NCBI GenBank assembly: GCA_020629375.1
Contig: JAHDDK010000010.1
Location: 45,506-87,551 of the forward strand
Source of the DNA: Acidimicrobiales bacterium
GTDB lineage: Bacteria; Actinomycetota; Acidimicrobiia; Acidimicrobiales; SHLQ01
Direction: 5' to 3'
Length of the DNA: 42,046 nucleotides
The notes below the pieces were generated by a model that was given only the letters and a program-made list of their open reading frames with translations, was not told the DNA's origin and searched no databases. Positions 1 to 9,061 of this stretch are shown in pieces. Both the position numbers and the translations under genes were made by a program. Position 1 is the first letter of the stretch. Each line of letters starts with the position of its first letter.

Positions 1-20
1 AGCCAAAGGCTGCGGGAAGA

Positions 21-1103
21 CTAGAACTCTTCGTCGAATCCGACTTCGCCTTCGACACCGACTTGGTATGCCGAGACGGTGCGTTCGAAGAAGTTCGTGA
101 GCTCCTGGACGTCCTGGAGCTCCATGAAGTCGAAGGGGTTCTTCGAGCCGTAGATCGGAGCGAGGCCGAGTTGCCCGAGGCGGTTGTCGGCGACGTACTC
201 CAGATACTGGCGGGTGTCGGCGAGGCTCATGCCTTGCACGCCTTCGACCAGCACGTCGGCGGCGAATTGGTGTTCGCAGTCGACAGCTTCGCCGATCATC
301 TCCTGGATCTTGGCGGTGAGGTCGTCGTCGAAGAGTTCGGGTTCTTCAGCGCGAACGGTGTTGACGACTTCGAGGGCGAAGTTCATGTGGCAGCTCTCGT
401 CGCGGAACACCCAGTTGGTGCCGGCGGCGAGACCGTTGAGCAAGCCTTTGCTACGGAGGAAGTAGACATAGGCGAAGGCCGCGAAGAAGAACAGGCCTTC
501 GATGCACGTGGCGAAGCAGATCAGGTTGAGGAGGAACTGCTTGCGTTGTTCGGGTGTTTCGATCTGGTCGAGCTCGCTGATCGAGTCGATCCATTTGAAG
601 CAGAACTCGGCCTTCTTGCGGATCGACGGGATGTTCTCGACGGCGGCGAACGCCTCGGCGCGTTCGTCGTGGTCGGGGATGTAGTTGTCGAGCAGCGTCA
701 GGTAGAACTGGACGTGCAGCGCCTCTTCGTAGAGCTGGCGAGACAGGTACATCCGGGCTTCGGGCGCGTTGATGTGCTGGTAGAGGTTGAGCACGAGGTT
801 GTTGGCAACGATCGAATCTCCGGTCGCGAAGAAGGCGACAAGACGACGCACGAGGTGCTGCTCGGCCGGCATGAGCTTGCGCTCGAGATCGACGAGGTCG
901 TCGGAGAAGTCGATCTCATCGACGGTCCACGTGTTCTTGATGGCGTCGAGATACATCTCATAGAACGCCGGGTACCGCATCGGCCGCAGCGTCAGGTCGA
1001 ACCCGGGGTCGAGGATGTTCTGTGGGCGTTTCCCAGTCTCTCGCGTGGCTCCAGGCTCGAGGCCGGGCTCCGCGAAATCGTGAATGTTGTCTACGAGGGC
1101 CAT
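21..1103 (-). CDS. nrdB: Ribonucleotide reductase, class Ia beta (radical) subunit
   Basis: Small subunit of aerobic ribonucleoside-diphosphate reductase, which generates the tyrosyl radical used by NrdA to make deoxyribonucleotides in the cytoplasm. The 360-residue protein has the family's usual length. The di-iron ligands fall in register with the E. coli protein: D96, E127, H130, E202, E236 and H239. A tyrosine (Y134) sits seven residues after E127, at the radical position, so this looks like a normal Tyr-radical enzyme rather than a Phe or Mn/Fe variant. The acidic, aromatic C-terminus (ends DEEF) fits the tail that docks on NrdA. Its ATG overlaps the nrdA stop by one base (TGATG), so the two are translationally coupled. 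The stop is 20 bases from the window edge, and no terminator can be judged. Confidence 0.96.
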   Translation of the reverse strand: MALVDNIHDFAEPGLEPGATRETGKRPQNILDPGFDLTLRPMRYPAFYEMYLDAIKNTWTVDEIDFSDDLVDLERKLMPAEQHLVRRLVAFFATGDSIVANNLVLNLYQHINAPEARMYLSRQLYEEALHVQFYLTLLDNYIPDHDERAEAFAAVENIPSIRKKAEFCFKWIDSISELDQIETPEQRKQFLLNLICFATCIEGLFFFAAFAYVYFLRSKGLLNGLAAGTNWVFRDESCHMNFALEVVNTVRAEEPELFDDDLTAKIQEMIGEAVDCEHQFAADVLVEGVQGMSLADTRQYLEYVADNRLGQLGLAPIYGSKNPFDFMELQDVQELTNFFERTVSAYQVGVEGEVGFDEEF

Positions 1104-3580
1104 CAGTCACATGCCTCACAGGTCTCGGGGTTCTCCAGCGAACAGGCGATGGCCTCAGCGTCAGTGAACGTGGGGGTTGTTGCGGGTTGTCCACCACCGC
1201 TTGGGGGCGGGGTGGGGGTGTTCGACGTCGTTGTCTTGTTGATCCGGGTCGCCGGACGGGAGCGCAGATAGTACGTGGTCTTGAGACCAGACTTCCAGGC
1301 GTACATGTACATCGAGGACAGCTTGCCGATCGATGGCGACTCCATGAACAGGTTGAGCGATTGGCTCTGGTCGATGTAGGCGCCGCGTTCGGCAGCCATG
1401 TCGATGAGCGAACGCATCGGGATCTCCCACGCCGTGCGGAAGATCTCACGGAGGTCTTCGGGGATGCGTTCGAGGTCTTGGACCGAACCTTCGGCCTGCT
1501 TGAGATCGCTGATCATCTGCTCGTCCCACAGGTCGCGTGCCTGCAGTTCTTTGACGAGGTATCGGTTGATCTGAAGGAACTCACCCGACAGGGTCTCTCG
1601 CTTGAAGAGATTGGAGACCTGCGGTTCGATGCACTCGAAGCACCCGGCGATCGACGCGATCGTCGCCGTCGGAGCGATGGCGATCATCAGCGAGTTGCGC
1701 AGACCGTGTTCGGCGACAGCGGCGCGCGCTTCGTCCCAGCGGTCGGCCTGGGTGGGCTCGACGTTCCACAGGTCGAACTGGAGGTCGCCGGCAGCGGCGC
1801 GCGTGCGCGAGTAGGTCTCGTGGGGGCCGAACTCGGCGGCGAGGGTGCTCGACGCGAGGAGGGCATTCAGATAAATCTCCTCGGAGATCCGAGCGGACAA
1901 GGACCGTGCTTCGTCGGAGTCAAAGGCCAGACCCTTCTTGAAGAACACGTCCTGCAGACCCATCAGCCCGAGCCCGATCGGGCGCCACTTGCTGTTGGAG
2001 TACCCGGCTTCGGAGGTCGGGTAGTAGTTGATGTCGATCACCCGATCGAGGAATGGCACGACGAGCTGCACGACGTCGGCGAGGCGGCCGAAATCGAACT
2101 CACCGCTCTCGGGGTCGACGAACTCGCCGAGATTGATCGAACCGAGATTGCAGACAGCTGTCTCGTCCTGGTTCGTGACCTCGATGATCTCGGTGCAGAG
2201 GTTCGAGAGATGGACGACGTTGGCGGTGCCGTCATCGGCGAGCTGCCCGGTCTGGTTGCACTTCTCGTTTGAGGAGTCCTTGAAGGTCATCCAGCCGTTG
2301 CCGGTCTGGGCGAGGCTGCGCATCATGCGGCTGTAGAGGTCGCGAGCCTTGACCTGACGCTCGTAGAGCCCCGCTGCTTCGGCCTCTTCGTAGGCGGCGC
2401 GGAACTCGTCGCCGTAGAGATCGGTGAGGTGCGGCACCTTCTTGGGGTCGAATAGCGACCACTGCCAGTCCTTGTCGACCCGTTCCATGAAGAGGTCGGG
2501 GACCCAGTTGGCGAGGTTGAGGTTGTGGGCCCGGCGCATGTGGTCGCCGGTGTTCTCCTTGAGGTCGAGGAACTCCTCGATGTCGGCGTGCCAGCTCTCG
2601 AGGTAGATGCACGCGGCGCCCTTGCGGCGGCCGCCCTGGTTGACGGCGGCAACGGACGAGTCGAGCGTCTTGAGCCACGGCACGATGCCATTGGAGAGAC
2701 CGTTCGTGCCCTGGATGAGCGAACCCTTGGAGCGGATCCGGTGCCAGGCGACGCCGATGCCACCGGCGAACTTCGACAGCCGAGCGATGTCGGTGTAGCG
2801 CTTGTAGATGCCCTCGAGGGAGTCCTCGGGCGAATCGAGCAGGTAGCACGAACTCATCTGGGCGTGGCGGGTACCCGAGTTGAACAGCGTCGGGCTCGAC
2901 GGCAGGTACGACAACGACGACATCAGGTCGTAGAAGCGGACGGCCTCGTCGGCGTCCTGCGACAGACCGCACGCCACGCGGAGGAAGAAGTACTGGGGAG
3001 TCTCGACGACGTGGCGCGTCTCGGGGTGGCGCAACAGGTACCGGTCGTACACGGTGCGGAGTCCAAAGAACTCGAACTTGCGGTCGCGGTCGGTGTTGAT
3101 CGCTGCGTTGAGCGTGGGAGCGTTCGCGTCGACAAACGCTGCCACGTCGTCGCCGACCAGACCGAGGGCATGACCAGCCGTGATCGATTCGGAGAACCAC
3201 GGAATGTTCTGGTTGCGAACTTCTTTGTCGATCGTCGTCGCAAGCAGACGGGCGGCAAGCTTGGAGTAGTTCGGCTCGTCGACGATGAACCCGGCAGCCG
3301 TCCGAATCGACAACTCGTCGAGTTCTTGTGTCGTGGCACCGTCGGCGAGCGCCGAGATCGTGCGGGTGGCGACACGCATCGGGTCGACGTTCAGCAAGCC
3401 TTCGGCGCATCGGGCGACCGCGTTGACGATCTTGTTGAGGTCGACCGGCTCGAGGGCGCCGTTGCGTTTCCGCACGTGCATGCCGGTCGAACTCGTAGCG
3501 GCGTCGCCAGCGGTGCCTTTCGTGTCGAGTGCGGGGGCACTCGTGAGAGCGGCGGTCCCGCGCTCGTCGATCATCGTCAT
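1103..3580 (-). CDS. nrdA: Ribonucleotide reductase, class Ia alpha (catalytic) subunit
   Basis: Catalytic subunit reducing NDPs to dNDPs. An ATP-cone allosteric domain begins near residue 35 (MHVRKRNG) and runs to about 120. The body carries the redox cysteine in SSCYLLD, the radical-cysteine motif NLCTE, the partner cysteine in CNLGSINL, the radical-transfer tyrosines in TYYLR near the end, and a C-terminal CEACD tail that re-reduces the active site. I place the start at the ATG at 3580 (MTMIDERG; 825 aa). A GAGGTGG ribosome binding site lies about 8 bases upstream, and the frame upstream of it encodes unconvincing sequence. It is the first gene of nrdA-nrdB, preceded by a good promoter at 3764-3793. 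Confidence 0.95.
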   Translation of the reverse strand: MTMIDERGTAALTSAPALDTKGTAGDAATSSTGMHVRKRNGALEPVDLNKIVNAVARCAEGLLNVDPMRVATRTISALADGATTQELDELSIRTAAGFIVDEPNYSKLAARLLATTIDKEVRNQNIPWFSESITAGHALGLVGDDVAAFVDANAPTLNAAINTDRDRKFEFFGLRTVYDRYLLRHPETRHVVETPQYFFLRVACGLSQDADEAVRFYDLMSSLSYLPSSPTLFNSGTRHAQMSSCYLLDSPEDSLEGIYKRYTDIARLSKFAGGIGVAWHRIRSKGSLIQGTNGLSNGIVPWLKTLDSSVAAVNQGGRRKGAACIYLESWHADIEEFLDLKENTGDHMRRAHNLNLANWVPDLFMERVDKDWQWSLFDPKKVPHLTDLYGDEFRAAYEEAEAAGLYERQVKARDLYSRMMRSLAQTGNGWMTFKDSSNEKCNQTGQLADDGTANVVHLSNLCTEIIEVTNQDETAVCNLGSINLGEFVDPESGEFDFGRLADVVQLVVPFLDRVIDINYYPTSEAGYSNSKWRPIGLGLMGLQDVFFKKGLAFDSDEARSLSARISEEIYLNALLASSTLAAEFGPHETYSRTRAAAGDLQFDLWNVEPTQADRWDEARAAVAEHGLRNSLMIAIAPTATIASIAGCFECIEPQVSNLFKRETLSGEFLQINRYLVKELQARDLWDEQMISDLKQAEGSVQDLERIPEDLREIFRTAWEIPMRSLIDMAAERGAYIDQSQSLNLFMESPSIGKLSSMYMYAWKSGLKTTYYLRSRPATRINKTTTSNTPTPPPSGGGQPATTPTFTDAEAIACSLENPETCEACD

Positions 3581-3947
3581 GTGTTGAGCCACCTCATGCG
3601 TCCAGCCACTTCTCGTCGAGCAAAATCTGCCACCCCCGGCGTTGCGGCATGTTGGCCTCGAGGCGATGGTCGGCAACAACCCCCAACTGGGTGCGCACGC
3701 ACTCAGGGGAGACAGTGTCCGGGGGTCCATCGCCCCTCTTTGGGGCCGCCGGGGTGGATCACAATTACAGCGTCGTAATTACGTCGACGTCAAGCTTAGC
3801 TGGCGTCTTGTTTACCCCGACCGCGCTACGTGTTTGGCTGCCAGGCACCACGCGAGTGAGAACTGGCGGTCGCGGCCGTTGCGCGCCACGCAGGGTGAAT
3901 ATGACAATTCTGTTACGGCGCCCTTCTGGCGCAGTCTGTGCCGTTCG
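3581..3947. other. Intergenic leader region of nrdA
   Basis: About 370 bases without a convincing gene. It holds the promoter listed separately and the nrdA leader. The leader contains a possible GC-rich hairpin (GCCCC/GGGGC around a 5-base loop, near 3732-3749). I looked for a cobalamin-riboswitch B12 box, known ahead of some actinobacterial nrd operons, and did not find one. Confidence 0.4.
3764..3793 (-). promoter_or_regulatory. Probable nrdA promoter with overlapping AT-rich dyad
   Basis: Read on the minus strand, TTGACG (3793-3788) is followed by 18 bases and then TGTAAT (3769-3764), close to the sigma-A consensus. The implied transcript has a leader of about 175 bases before the nrdA ATG. 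A dyad with perfect 6-base arms (AATTAC at 3763-3768, GTAATT at 3775-3780, 6-base spacer) covers the -10 and part of the spacer, in a stretch notably richer in A/T than its surroundings. It could be an operator. It does not match the NrdR-box consensus well enough for me to name the regulator. Confidence 0.55.
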
Positions 3948-4061
3948 TCACGTCGATTTCCCACGCTGCGTATAGCCGAACGGGACCCTCGACCACGCGA
4001 CGACCCCAACGAGCGTCATGCTCACGAACCACATCGCCGACACGAACCACGTGTTCCACAC
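3948..4061 (-). CDS. Candidate small membrane protein (tentative)
   Basis: A 37-codon reading frame just beyond the amine-oxidase stop, starting at a GTG (4061) that follows that stop by a few bases. Its translation is strikingly hydrophobic and aromatic (WNTWFVSAMWFV, then MTLVGVVAW) and ends in a basic tail (TQRGKST), which would fit one membrane segment with a cytoplasmic tail. The frame stays open a little upstream, overlapping the amine-oxidase 3' end, so the start is uncertain. No ribosome binding site is obvious and I do not recognise a family. It may be chance, but shadow frames in this DNA are usually Arg/Pro-rich, not hydrophobic. Confidence 0.25.
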   Translation of the reverse strand: MWNTWFVSAMWFVSMTLVGVVAWSRVPFGYTQRGKST

Positions 4062-4066
4062 GAGGC

Positions 4067-5311
4067 TCAGGACGATGTGAAGTTTCGCAATACGGCCATC
4101 GCCGCAGCCCGTCCAGACTGCAACGCGCCGTTGATCGACGGGTTCTGGCGGTGGTCACCCGCCACGAAGACGCCCGAGTCGAGCTGAACCGACGCCGGGA
4201 CGTTCTCTCCGGGCAAGATTCGTGGTTGCGCGTGCTCAACATCATCAACGCGAAGCAGATCCCAATCCGACACGACCGGGCCGAACCAGCCGCGAAGCTG
4301 TGCACGCGCCGCGCCAACCGTGTCGCCGTCGGGGGCGCCCGGAAACGAGACCGCCGTGAGGTGGCGCCCCGCAGGCGCATAGAACGGCGACACGTTCGAC
4401 ATGACGGCGACATTGTTGATCAACCCGTCGCCCGTGCCGTTGAGCAACAGGAGGCGCTCGTCATAGGGCGCAACATCCGAACCGAACCACAGCGTCGTCA
4501 CTCGGTTCCAGCCCAGGTCCGGTGTGTCGACGAGCGCGGCCGCCGACGACATGTCCGTGGCCACAACCACCGCATCGGCATCGATTCGCTCGCCCGATGC
4601 CGTGATCACGTGATCGGATGCGACGGATTCGACCGTCGTTTCGAGCCGAACCGCTCCCTCGGGCAGTCGACCAGCGAGCTGCGCACCGAGTTGGCCCATG
4701 CCCTTAGCCGGAATCGCGCCGTAGCCCTCCGACAGCATTCGGAACACGAACTCCGAAAACCGACTGGTGACATCCAGCTTGGCGTCGAGCGTGATCCCTC
4801 GAAGGAGCGGCCCGAGGAATCGAGCGATGAAGTCCTCGGAGAAGCCGCGGTCTTTGAGTCGAGCCAAGGTCGTCGACTCGCCCCGACGCCACAGCGAGTC
4901 GATATCGCCCGACCGCACCTGGCGCCGCCAGGACAACAGACGCGCCTTGTCGGCGACGGAGCCGATCGGCGCTTGCACCGTGGCGAGCAGATCGGCCTGC
5001 CGACGAAAGGGGTCGCCGACGAGCGCACGTCCCGAATCGAGCTCGACGAGTGCACCAGGATGAAATCGACGCAGATCGAGCGCGTCGAAGTCAAATATCC
5101 GCTGGGCAACGGGGTACGCGGTCAACAAAATCTGGAAGCCGCGATCGAGCAGGAAGCCGTCGACCGGATCGGTCCGAACCCGACCGCCGACGCCATCGGA
5201 GGCCTCGATGAGCACGACTTCGCGGCCCCGGTCGGCGAGGGTGACTGCCGCAGCAAGGCCAGCGAGGCCCGCCCCGATGACGATCACTTCGGTCTCGGAC
5301 TGTTCGGCCAT
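4067..5311 (-). CDS. FAD-dependent amine oxidase / phytoene-desaturase-like oxidoreductase
   Basis: A 414-residue flavoprotein of the amine oxidase/protoporphyrinogen oxidase/phytoene desaturase superfamily. The FAD-binding Rossmann motif is at the N-terminus (GAGLAGLAAA, residues 13-22), followed by the ribose-binding Glu and the GGRVRTD segment. A C-terminal FAD-contact motif reads VFVAGDH...SINGALQSGRAAA. The substrate cannot be told from sequence. GAGGAG about six bases before the ATG supports the start. It lies 27 bases after aroQ on the same strand, so it is probably the last main gene of a run starting at the ABC exporter. Alternatives within the superfamily include a desaturase or a polyamine-type oxidase. 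Confidence 0.85.
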   Translation of the reverse strand: MAEQSETEVIVIGAGLAGLAAAVTLADRGREVVLIEASDGVGGRVRTDPVDGFLLDRGFQILLTAYPVAQRIFDFDALDLRRFHPGALVELDSGRALVGDPFRRQADLLATVQAPIGSVADKARLLSWRRQVRSGDIDSLWRRGESTTLARLKDRGFSEDFIARFLGPLLRGITLDAKLDVTSRFSEFVFRMLSEGYGAIPAKGMGQLGAQLAGRLPEGAVRLETTVESVASDHVITASGERIDADAVVVATDMSSAAALVDTPDLGWNRVTTLWFGSDVAPYDERLLLLNGTGDGLINNVAVMSNVSPFYAPAGRHLTAVSFPGAPDGDTVGAARAQLRGWFGPVVSDWDLLRVDDVEHAQPRILPGENVPASVQLDSGVFVAGDHRQNPSINGALQSGRAAAMAVLRNFTSS

Positions 5312-5338
5312 GACGATCTCCTCGACGAGTTGTCCCGG

Positions 5339-5767
5339 TCAGCGATTCCGGAGTGCGGTGAGTGCAGCGAGATAGCCGGCGGCGCCGAACCCGGCGATCG
5401 ATCCTGCGCATACGGGAGCGACGAATGATGTCTGACGGAAGTCCTCTCGCGCCGCAGGATTCGACAAGTGCACCTCGACGACCGGGAAAGAGACCGAGGC
5501 CACTGCGTCGCGCAAGGCCACCGAGGTGTGGGTGTACCCGCCGGGATTGACGATCGCCGCGTCTGCCCATCCGATCGCGTCGTGCAGCGCATCGATGAGT
5601 GCGCCCTCACTATTGGACTGTGCCGCACGAAGTGACCCGCCCTGCGACTCGACGTCGTGACGAACCATCGTCTCGATGTCCGCGAGCGTCGTCGTCCCGT
5701 AGATCTCCGGTTCGCGGGAGCCGAGAAGGTTCAGATTCGGCCCGTGGAGCAACAGCACGTTCACCAT
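5339..5767 (-). CDS. aroQ: 3-dehydroquinate dehydratase, type II
   Basis: Catalyses reversible dehydration of 3-dehydroquinate to 3-dehydroshikimate in the shikimate pathway, as a soluble dodecamer. The 142-residue length is typical of type II enzymes. The opening HGPNLNLLGSREPEIYG carries the catalytic Tyr (Y23). N74 in NPGGYTHTS, H80, and H100 in EVHLSN are the other active-site residues, and the family's C-terminal GFGAAGY segment is present. It sits six bases after the wzt-like stop and before the amine oxidase, so it shares their transcript. No other shikimate gene is in the window. Confidence 0.95.
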   Translation of the reverse strand: MVNVLLLHGPNLNLLGSREPEIYGTTTLADIETMVRHDVESQGGSLRAAQSNSEGALIDALHDAIGWADAAIVNPGGYTHTSVALRDAVASVSFPVVEVHLSNPAAREDFRQTSFVAPVCAGSIAGFGAAGYLAALTALRNR

Positions 5768-5773
5768 TGCAGC

Positions 5774-7090
5774 CTACGAGGCCTGTTGCGAACTGACCTC
5801 GTCCACCGACGTCGTCACCGTCCACGACCCGCCGAGATTGGCGACGAGACGATCGTCGGCCGAAGCCTCGACCACGAACTCGACATGTCGGAGCACCATT
5901 GCCGACGGAGAAGAACGACTCTGCGACGTCGGGTTCTGGGGCCCCGAGCCGTCCGGCCAGAGGCCAACCGCCAGGTTGTATCGGCCAGAGACGAGGGGCA
6001 GCTCTTCGAGGTCCCAGGCGATCTGCATCGGCCCACTCGGCGGCAGGAGTTCGACATCGTGGCGTGCGCCGAGGCCGGTGTTCGCCCCGCGCGCGCCCAC
6101 GATGTCGATTCGGACCTCGACCGCGGTGGGCCCATCGAGCTCGAGCGCAGCCACGTCGAGGTCGAGCACGACTCGCATGGGGCCACCCACGGCGGGTGCT
6201 TCCCCCGGCGCAGCGGAAACGACCGTTTGCAGTGCATCCGGCCGCACGTCGCGTTCGACGAGCCGCGCGGTCGCCTGAGCGGCGCGTTCGCGCCGGTCGT
6301 TCTTGCGGGCCTTGACCTTTGGGACGGGCTCCGGCGACTCGATCATCCGACCCGCCTTCTCGGTGGCGGCGACACGCTTGTACTCCGCGACGATCTCTGC
6401 CGAAGGACCGATTGCACGGGTCACGCCATGCTGCAGCCACAGGACCTGATCGCACGCCTCGACCATCATCGACAGGTTGTGTGAAACCTGCACGATCGTC
6501 GTCCCCGAGTCGCGGAGCTCCTTCATCCGGGCGATCCCGTGTTGTTTGAATGCGATGTCGCCGACCGCGGTGATCTCATCGGCGAGCAAGATCTCCGGGC
6601 GCATCTGCACCGACACGGCGAATCCGAGTCGCGCCCGCATGCCGCTCGAGTAGGTGTCGATCGGGGCATCGATGAACGACCCGATGTCGGCCATGTCGAT
6701 GATCTCGTCCATGACCGAATCCATGTAGGCCCGGTCGAGGCCGACGACCGAGCCATTCATGTAGATGTTCTCGCGCCCCGTGAGCTCGGGATGGAACCCC
6801 GCCCCGAGCTCGAGTAGCGCTGTCACGCGGCCTCGCACCCGGATCTCCCCCGTCGTCGGGCGGAACACGCCGCACAACGTCCGGAGGAACGTCGATTTCC
6901 CGGAGCCGTTGTGGCCGATCACGCCCAGCATCGATCCCCGCGGAACCTCGACCGAAACGTTGCGAACGGCCCAGAACTCCTCGCGGTTCGCTTGGCTGAA
7001 GCCGGTCAGGCGGTCCTTGAGGCTGCTGGATCGGCGGCCGAGTAGGAACTTCTTCGAAACGTCGTCGGCAACGATGGCGTAGTCGGACAC
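5774..7090 (-). CDS. Polysaccharide ABC exporter ATP-binding protein, Wzt/TagH-like
   Basis: ATPase of an ABC-2 exporter for polysaccharide or teichoic-acid-type glycans. The nucleotide-binding domain (about residues 1-245) has Walker A GHNGSGKST (59-67), the exporter-typical GAGFHPELTGRENIY (97-110), signature YSSGM (147-151) and Walker B ILLADE (167-172). After a basic linker, residues 275-438 form a beta-rich extension resembling the Wzt C-terminal glycan-binding domain, which in characterised systems recognises the end of the chain to be exported. The GTG start directly abuts the permease stop (TAG then GTG), with GGAGGGG inside the permease gene as ribosome binding site. The exported glycan could be the product of the sugar locus further along, but this is not shown. 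Confidence 0.9.
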   Translation of the reverse strand: MSDYAIVADDVSKKFLLGRRSSSLKDRLTGFSQANREEFWAVRNVSVEVPRGSMLGVIGHNGSGKSTFLRTLCGVFRPTTGEIRVRGRVTALLELGAGFHPELTGRENIYMNGSVVGLDRAYMDSVMDEIIDMADIGSFIDAPIDTYSSGMRARLGFAVSVQMRPEILLADEITAVGDIAFKQHGIARMKELRDSGTTIVQVSHNLSMMVEACDQVLWLQHGVTRAIGPSAEIVAEYKRVAATEKAGRMIESPEPVPKVKARKNDRRERAAQATARLVERDVRPDALQTVVSAAPGEAPAVGGPMRVVLDLDVAALELDGPTAVEVRIDIVGARGANTGLGARHDVELLPPSGPMQIAWDLEELPLVSGRYNLAVGLWPDGSGPQNPTSQSRSSPSAMVLRHVEFVVEASADDRLVANLGGSWTVTTSVDEVSSQQAS

Positions 7091-7966
7091 CTAGAGCCCC
7101 TCCGCCACGTCGGCTGAGGTACGGGCGAACACCATCCAGCCGACCAACAAAATCCCCACCGACCACCCCGTGAGATAGATCCAATCGGCGAGCGTCGGCC
7201 ATTCGAAGAACAACAGACCTCGCCGACCGAACTCGACCATCCGGGTGAACGGATTCCACAAGGCGACGGCGAGCAGTGGCCCGTCGATGCGATTCTCGAT
7301 GAGGCTGATCGGCCAGATGATGGGAATGAAGTAGAAGAACAGCCGCAAGAAGAGGGTGTAGAGGTAGCTGACGTCGCGGTAGCGCGTGTTGGCTACCGAC
7401 AAGAGGAGGCCCACGCCGAGACCGGTGACGGTCGCGAACACCGCCGCAGGAAGCAACACGATCGCGTGGATCGAGATGTGCCCCCAGGCTGCGAAGAACA
7501 CGAACACGACAGCGACCAGGAACGACGACTGAACCATCACGTTGAGCGCCTCGGCGATCGCAGGCGCAACGGGTGGGAAGTACAACTTGCGTCGAAGTTT
7601 GACGGTCGAGTTGAAGCTGTTGAGCACCTTCGACGAGACGGCTCGGTAGAAGGTCCACACCGCCAATCCGGACATCAAGAAATGCGGGAACGACGAGAAC
7701 CCGTTGGGCGCGTCCGGTACCGCCCGACTTACCGAGAGGATCACCCCGAACACGATGCTGTAGATCGCGACCTCGGCGATCGGGTTGATCAGCGACCACG
7801 TCCATCCCAAGTAGCTGCGCAGATACGTCGTGCGGAGCTCTCGCTTGGTCAGGTACGCGATGAATGATCGATAGGCCCAGGCCTCGCGGGCCGATCGGAG
7901 GACGCTCGTCTGGTCGTCCGAGGAGGAGAAGACGAGGACGTCGGCGTCAGTGTCGTGTGTGGTCAT
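7091..7966 (-). CDS. ABC-2 type polysaccharide export permease, Wzm/TagG-like
   Basis: Inner-membrane partner of the adjoining ATPase. The 291-residue protein has an amphipathic N-terminus (AYRSFIAYLTKRELRTTYLRSYLGWTW), which is the hallmark of the ABC-2 O-antigen/teichoic-acid permease family. About six hydrophobic segments follow, with the conserved late FFYFIPIIWP motif. It starts at an ATG 19 bases after the asparaginase stop and ends exactly where the ATPase gene begins. Together the two form a complete exporter of the single-pass, ABC-dependent type. Confidence 0.9.
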   Translation of the reverse strand: MTTHDTDADVLVFSSSDDQTSVLRSAREAWAYRSFIAYLTKRELRTTYLRSYLGWTWSLINPIAEVAIYSIVFGVILSVSRAVPDAPNGFSSFPHFLMSGLAVWTFYRAVSSKVLNSFNSTVKLRRKLYFPPVAPAIAEALNVMVQSSFLVAVVFVFFAAWGHISIHAIVLLPAAVFATVTGLGVGLLLSVANTRYRDVSYLYTLFLRLFFYFIPIIWPISLIENRIDGPLLAVALWNPFTRMVEFGRRGLLFFEWPTLADWIYLTGWSVGILLVGWMVFARTSADVAEGL

Positions 7967-7985
7967 ACGCGTGCACGAGCCCGAA

Positions 7986-8936
7986 TCAGTCGAGGTGGGC
8001 CCGGAGCTCGCCTATGACGGTACCGGCTGCGTTGCGCAGCACTGTGGAGCCATGCGTGTCGGCAACGACGCCGACGTGGGCCAACAACGCACCGATGGCG
8101 ACGTCTGCTGCTCGCACGGCGCCGTCGTGAACTTTGCACGCGATCCCGATATCCCGCTCGGGAAGCACGGCCATGAACACGCCCTCAGCACCGGTCTTGA
8201 GGACCAGTGTCTCCTGACAATCCGCCGTGAGCGTGACTTCGGCGCGACCCGTGCCCGACACCCACCACGGGTTCGCCGCCAGCGACGCAACGATCCTCCG
8301 ACCGGCGTCGTGGGTCGGGAGACGACGCATGCCCTCGGCCAGAGCTCGCAGCGGAATGGCGAACGTCGGTATGCCGCAGCCGTCGGTGCCGCTCTGCTCG
8401 GCCGAGAGGTCGACGCCCGTGTGCTCGGCGATCGACGCTTCGACGAGCTGTTGTACCGGGTGGGACCGTTCGAGGTATCCCTCCGTGTCGACTCCGAGGT
8501 GACGCGCCACGGTCAAGAAGCCCGTGTGCTTTCCCGAACAGCAGTGATGCACACGACCGAATGGCGTTCCGGCCGCCACCAAGGCGTCGCCGGCGGCGAC
8601 GTCGATCGGTCGTTGTGCCCCGCATTCGAGATCCTCCTCGGTGCAACCGATGCGAACCAGCCACTCACGAACTCGTCGGATGTGTGCGGGTTCGGACGAG
8701 TGACTGGAGCTCGCGAGCGCGAGTTCCTCGTCGACGACCCCGAAAGCCTCCGCCGCACCCGAGCGAACCAGGGGAACCGCCTGAATGGACTTGATCGCCG
8801 ACCGCGGGATCGTTGCCCGCTCGGCGTCGCCGAAGCTCTCGCGCACGCCTTCGGGCCCCACGATGACGGCATCGGCGAGATGCAGGCTCTCGTTCACCAC
8901 CCGGGTGGAAATAACGCGGATCGGGGGACGGCTCAC
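7986..8936 (-). CDS. Asparaginase-II family protein
   Basis: A 316-residue member of the asparaginase II family (thermolabile/Rhizobium-type), distinct from the classical AnsA/B fold. Visible family markers are the early VESLH-like VNESLHLADAVIV, RSAIKSIQAVPLV, HCCSGKHTGFL and the core GTDGCGIPTFAIPL. The expected activity is L-asparagine hydrolysis to aspartate and ammonia. Not every member has been tested, so the substrate is family-based. The start is a GTG at 8936 without a clear Shine-Dalgarno. It is divergent from the Bax-inhibitor gene and lies just upstream of the ABC exporter, possibly on the same transcript. Confidence 0.85.
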   Translation of the reverse strand: MSRPPIRVISTRVVNESLHLADAVIVGPEGVRESFGDAERATIPRSAIKSIQAVPLVRSGAAEAFGVVDEELALASSSHSSEPAHIRRVREWLVRIGCTEEDLECGAQRPIDVAAGDALVAAGTPFGRVHHCCSGKHTGFLTVARHLGVDTEGYLERSHPVQQLVEASIAEHTGVDLSAEQSGTDGCGIPTFAIPLRALAEGMRRLPTHDAGRRIVASLAANPWWVSGTGRAEVTLTADCQETLVLKTGAEGVFMAVLPERDIGIACKVHDGAVRAADVAIGALLAHVGVVADTHGSTVLRNAAGTVIGELRAHLD

Positions 8937-9061
8937 GATGTCAGTCTGCTTTCGCTCAAGGTGGGATGAAACGCGTGTCGATTGGTGTTTGGACTCGTGA
9001 CCGAAACTGCAACACGCAGTAGTCTTGTCAACTACAGGAGTTCACCGTCGAAAGGACCCTC

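Noticed and set aside
3581..3763. Cobalamin riboswitch in the nrdA leader
   Set aside because: No B12-box or other conserved core element could be read on the minus strand.
2525..3778. Long plus-strand frame of 417 codons opposite nrdA
   Set aside because: Antisense to strongly conserved nrdA; composition is that of a codon-bias shadow with no recognisable motif.
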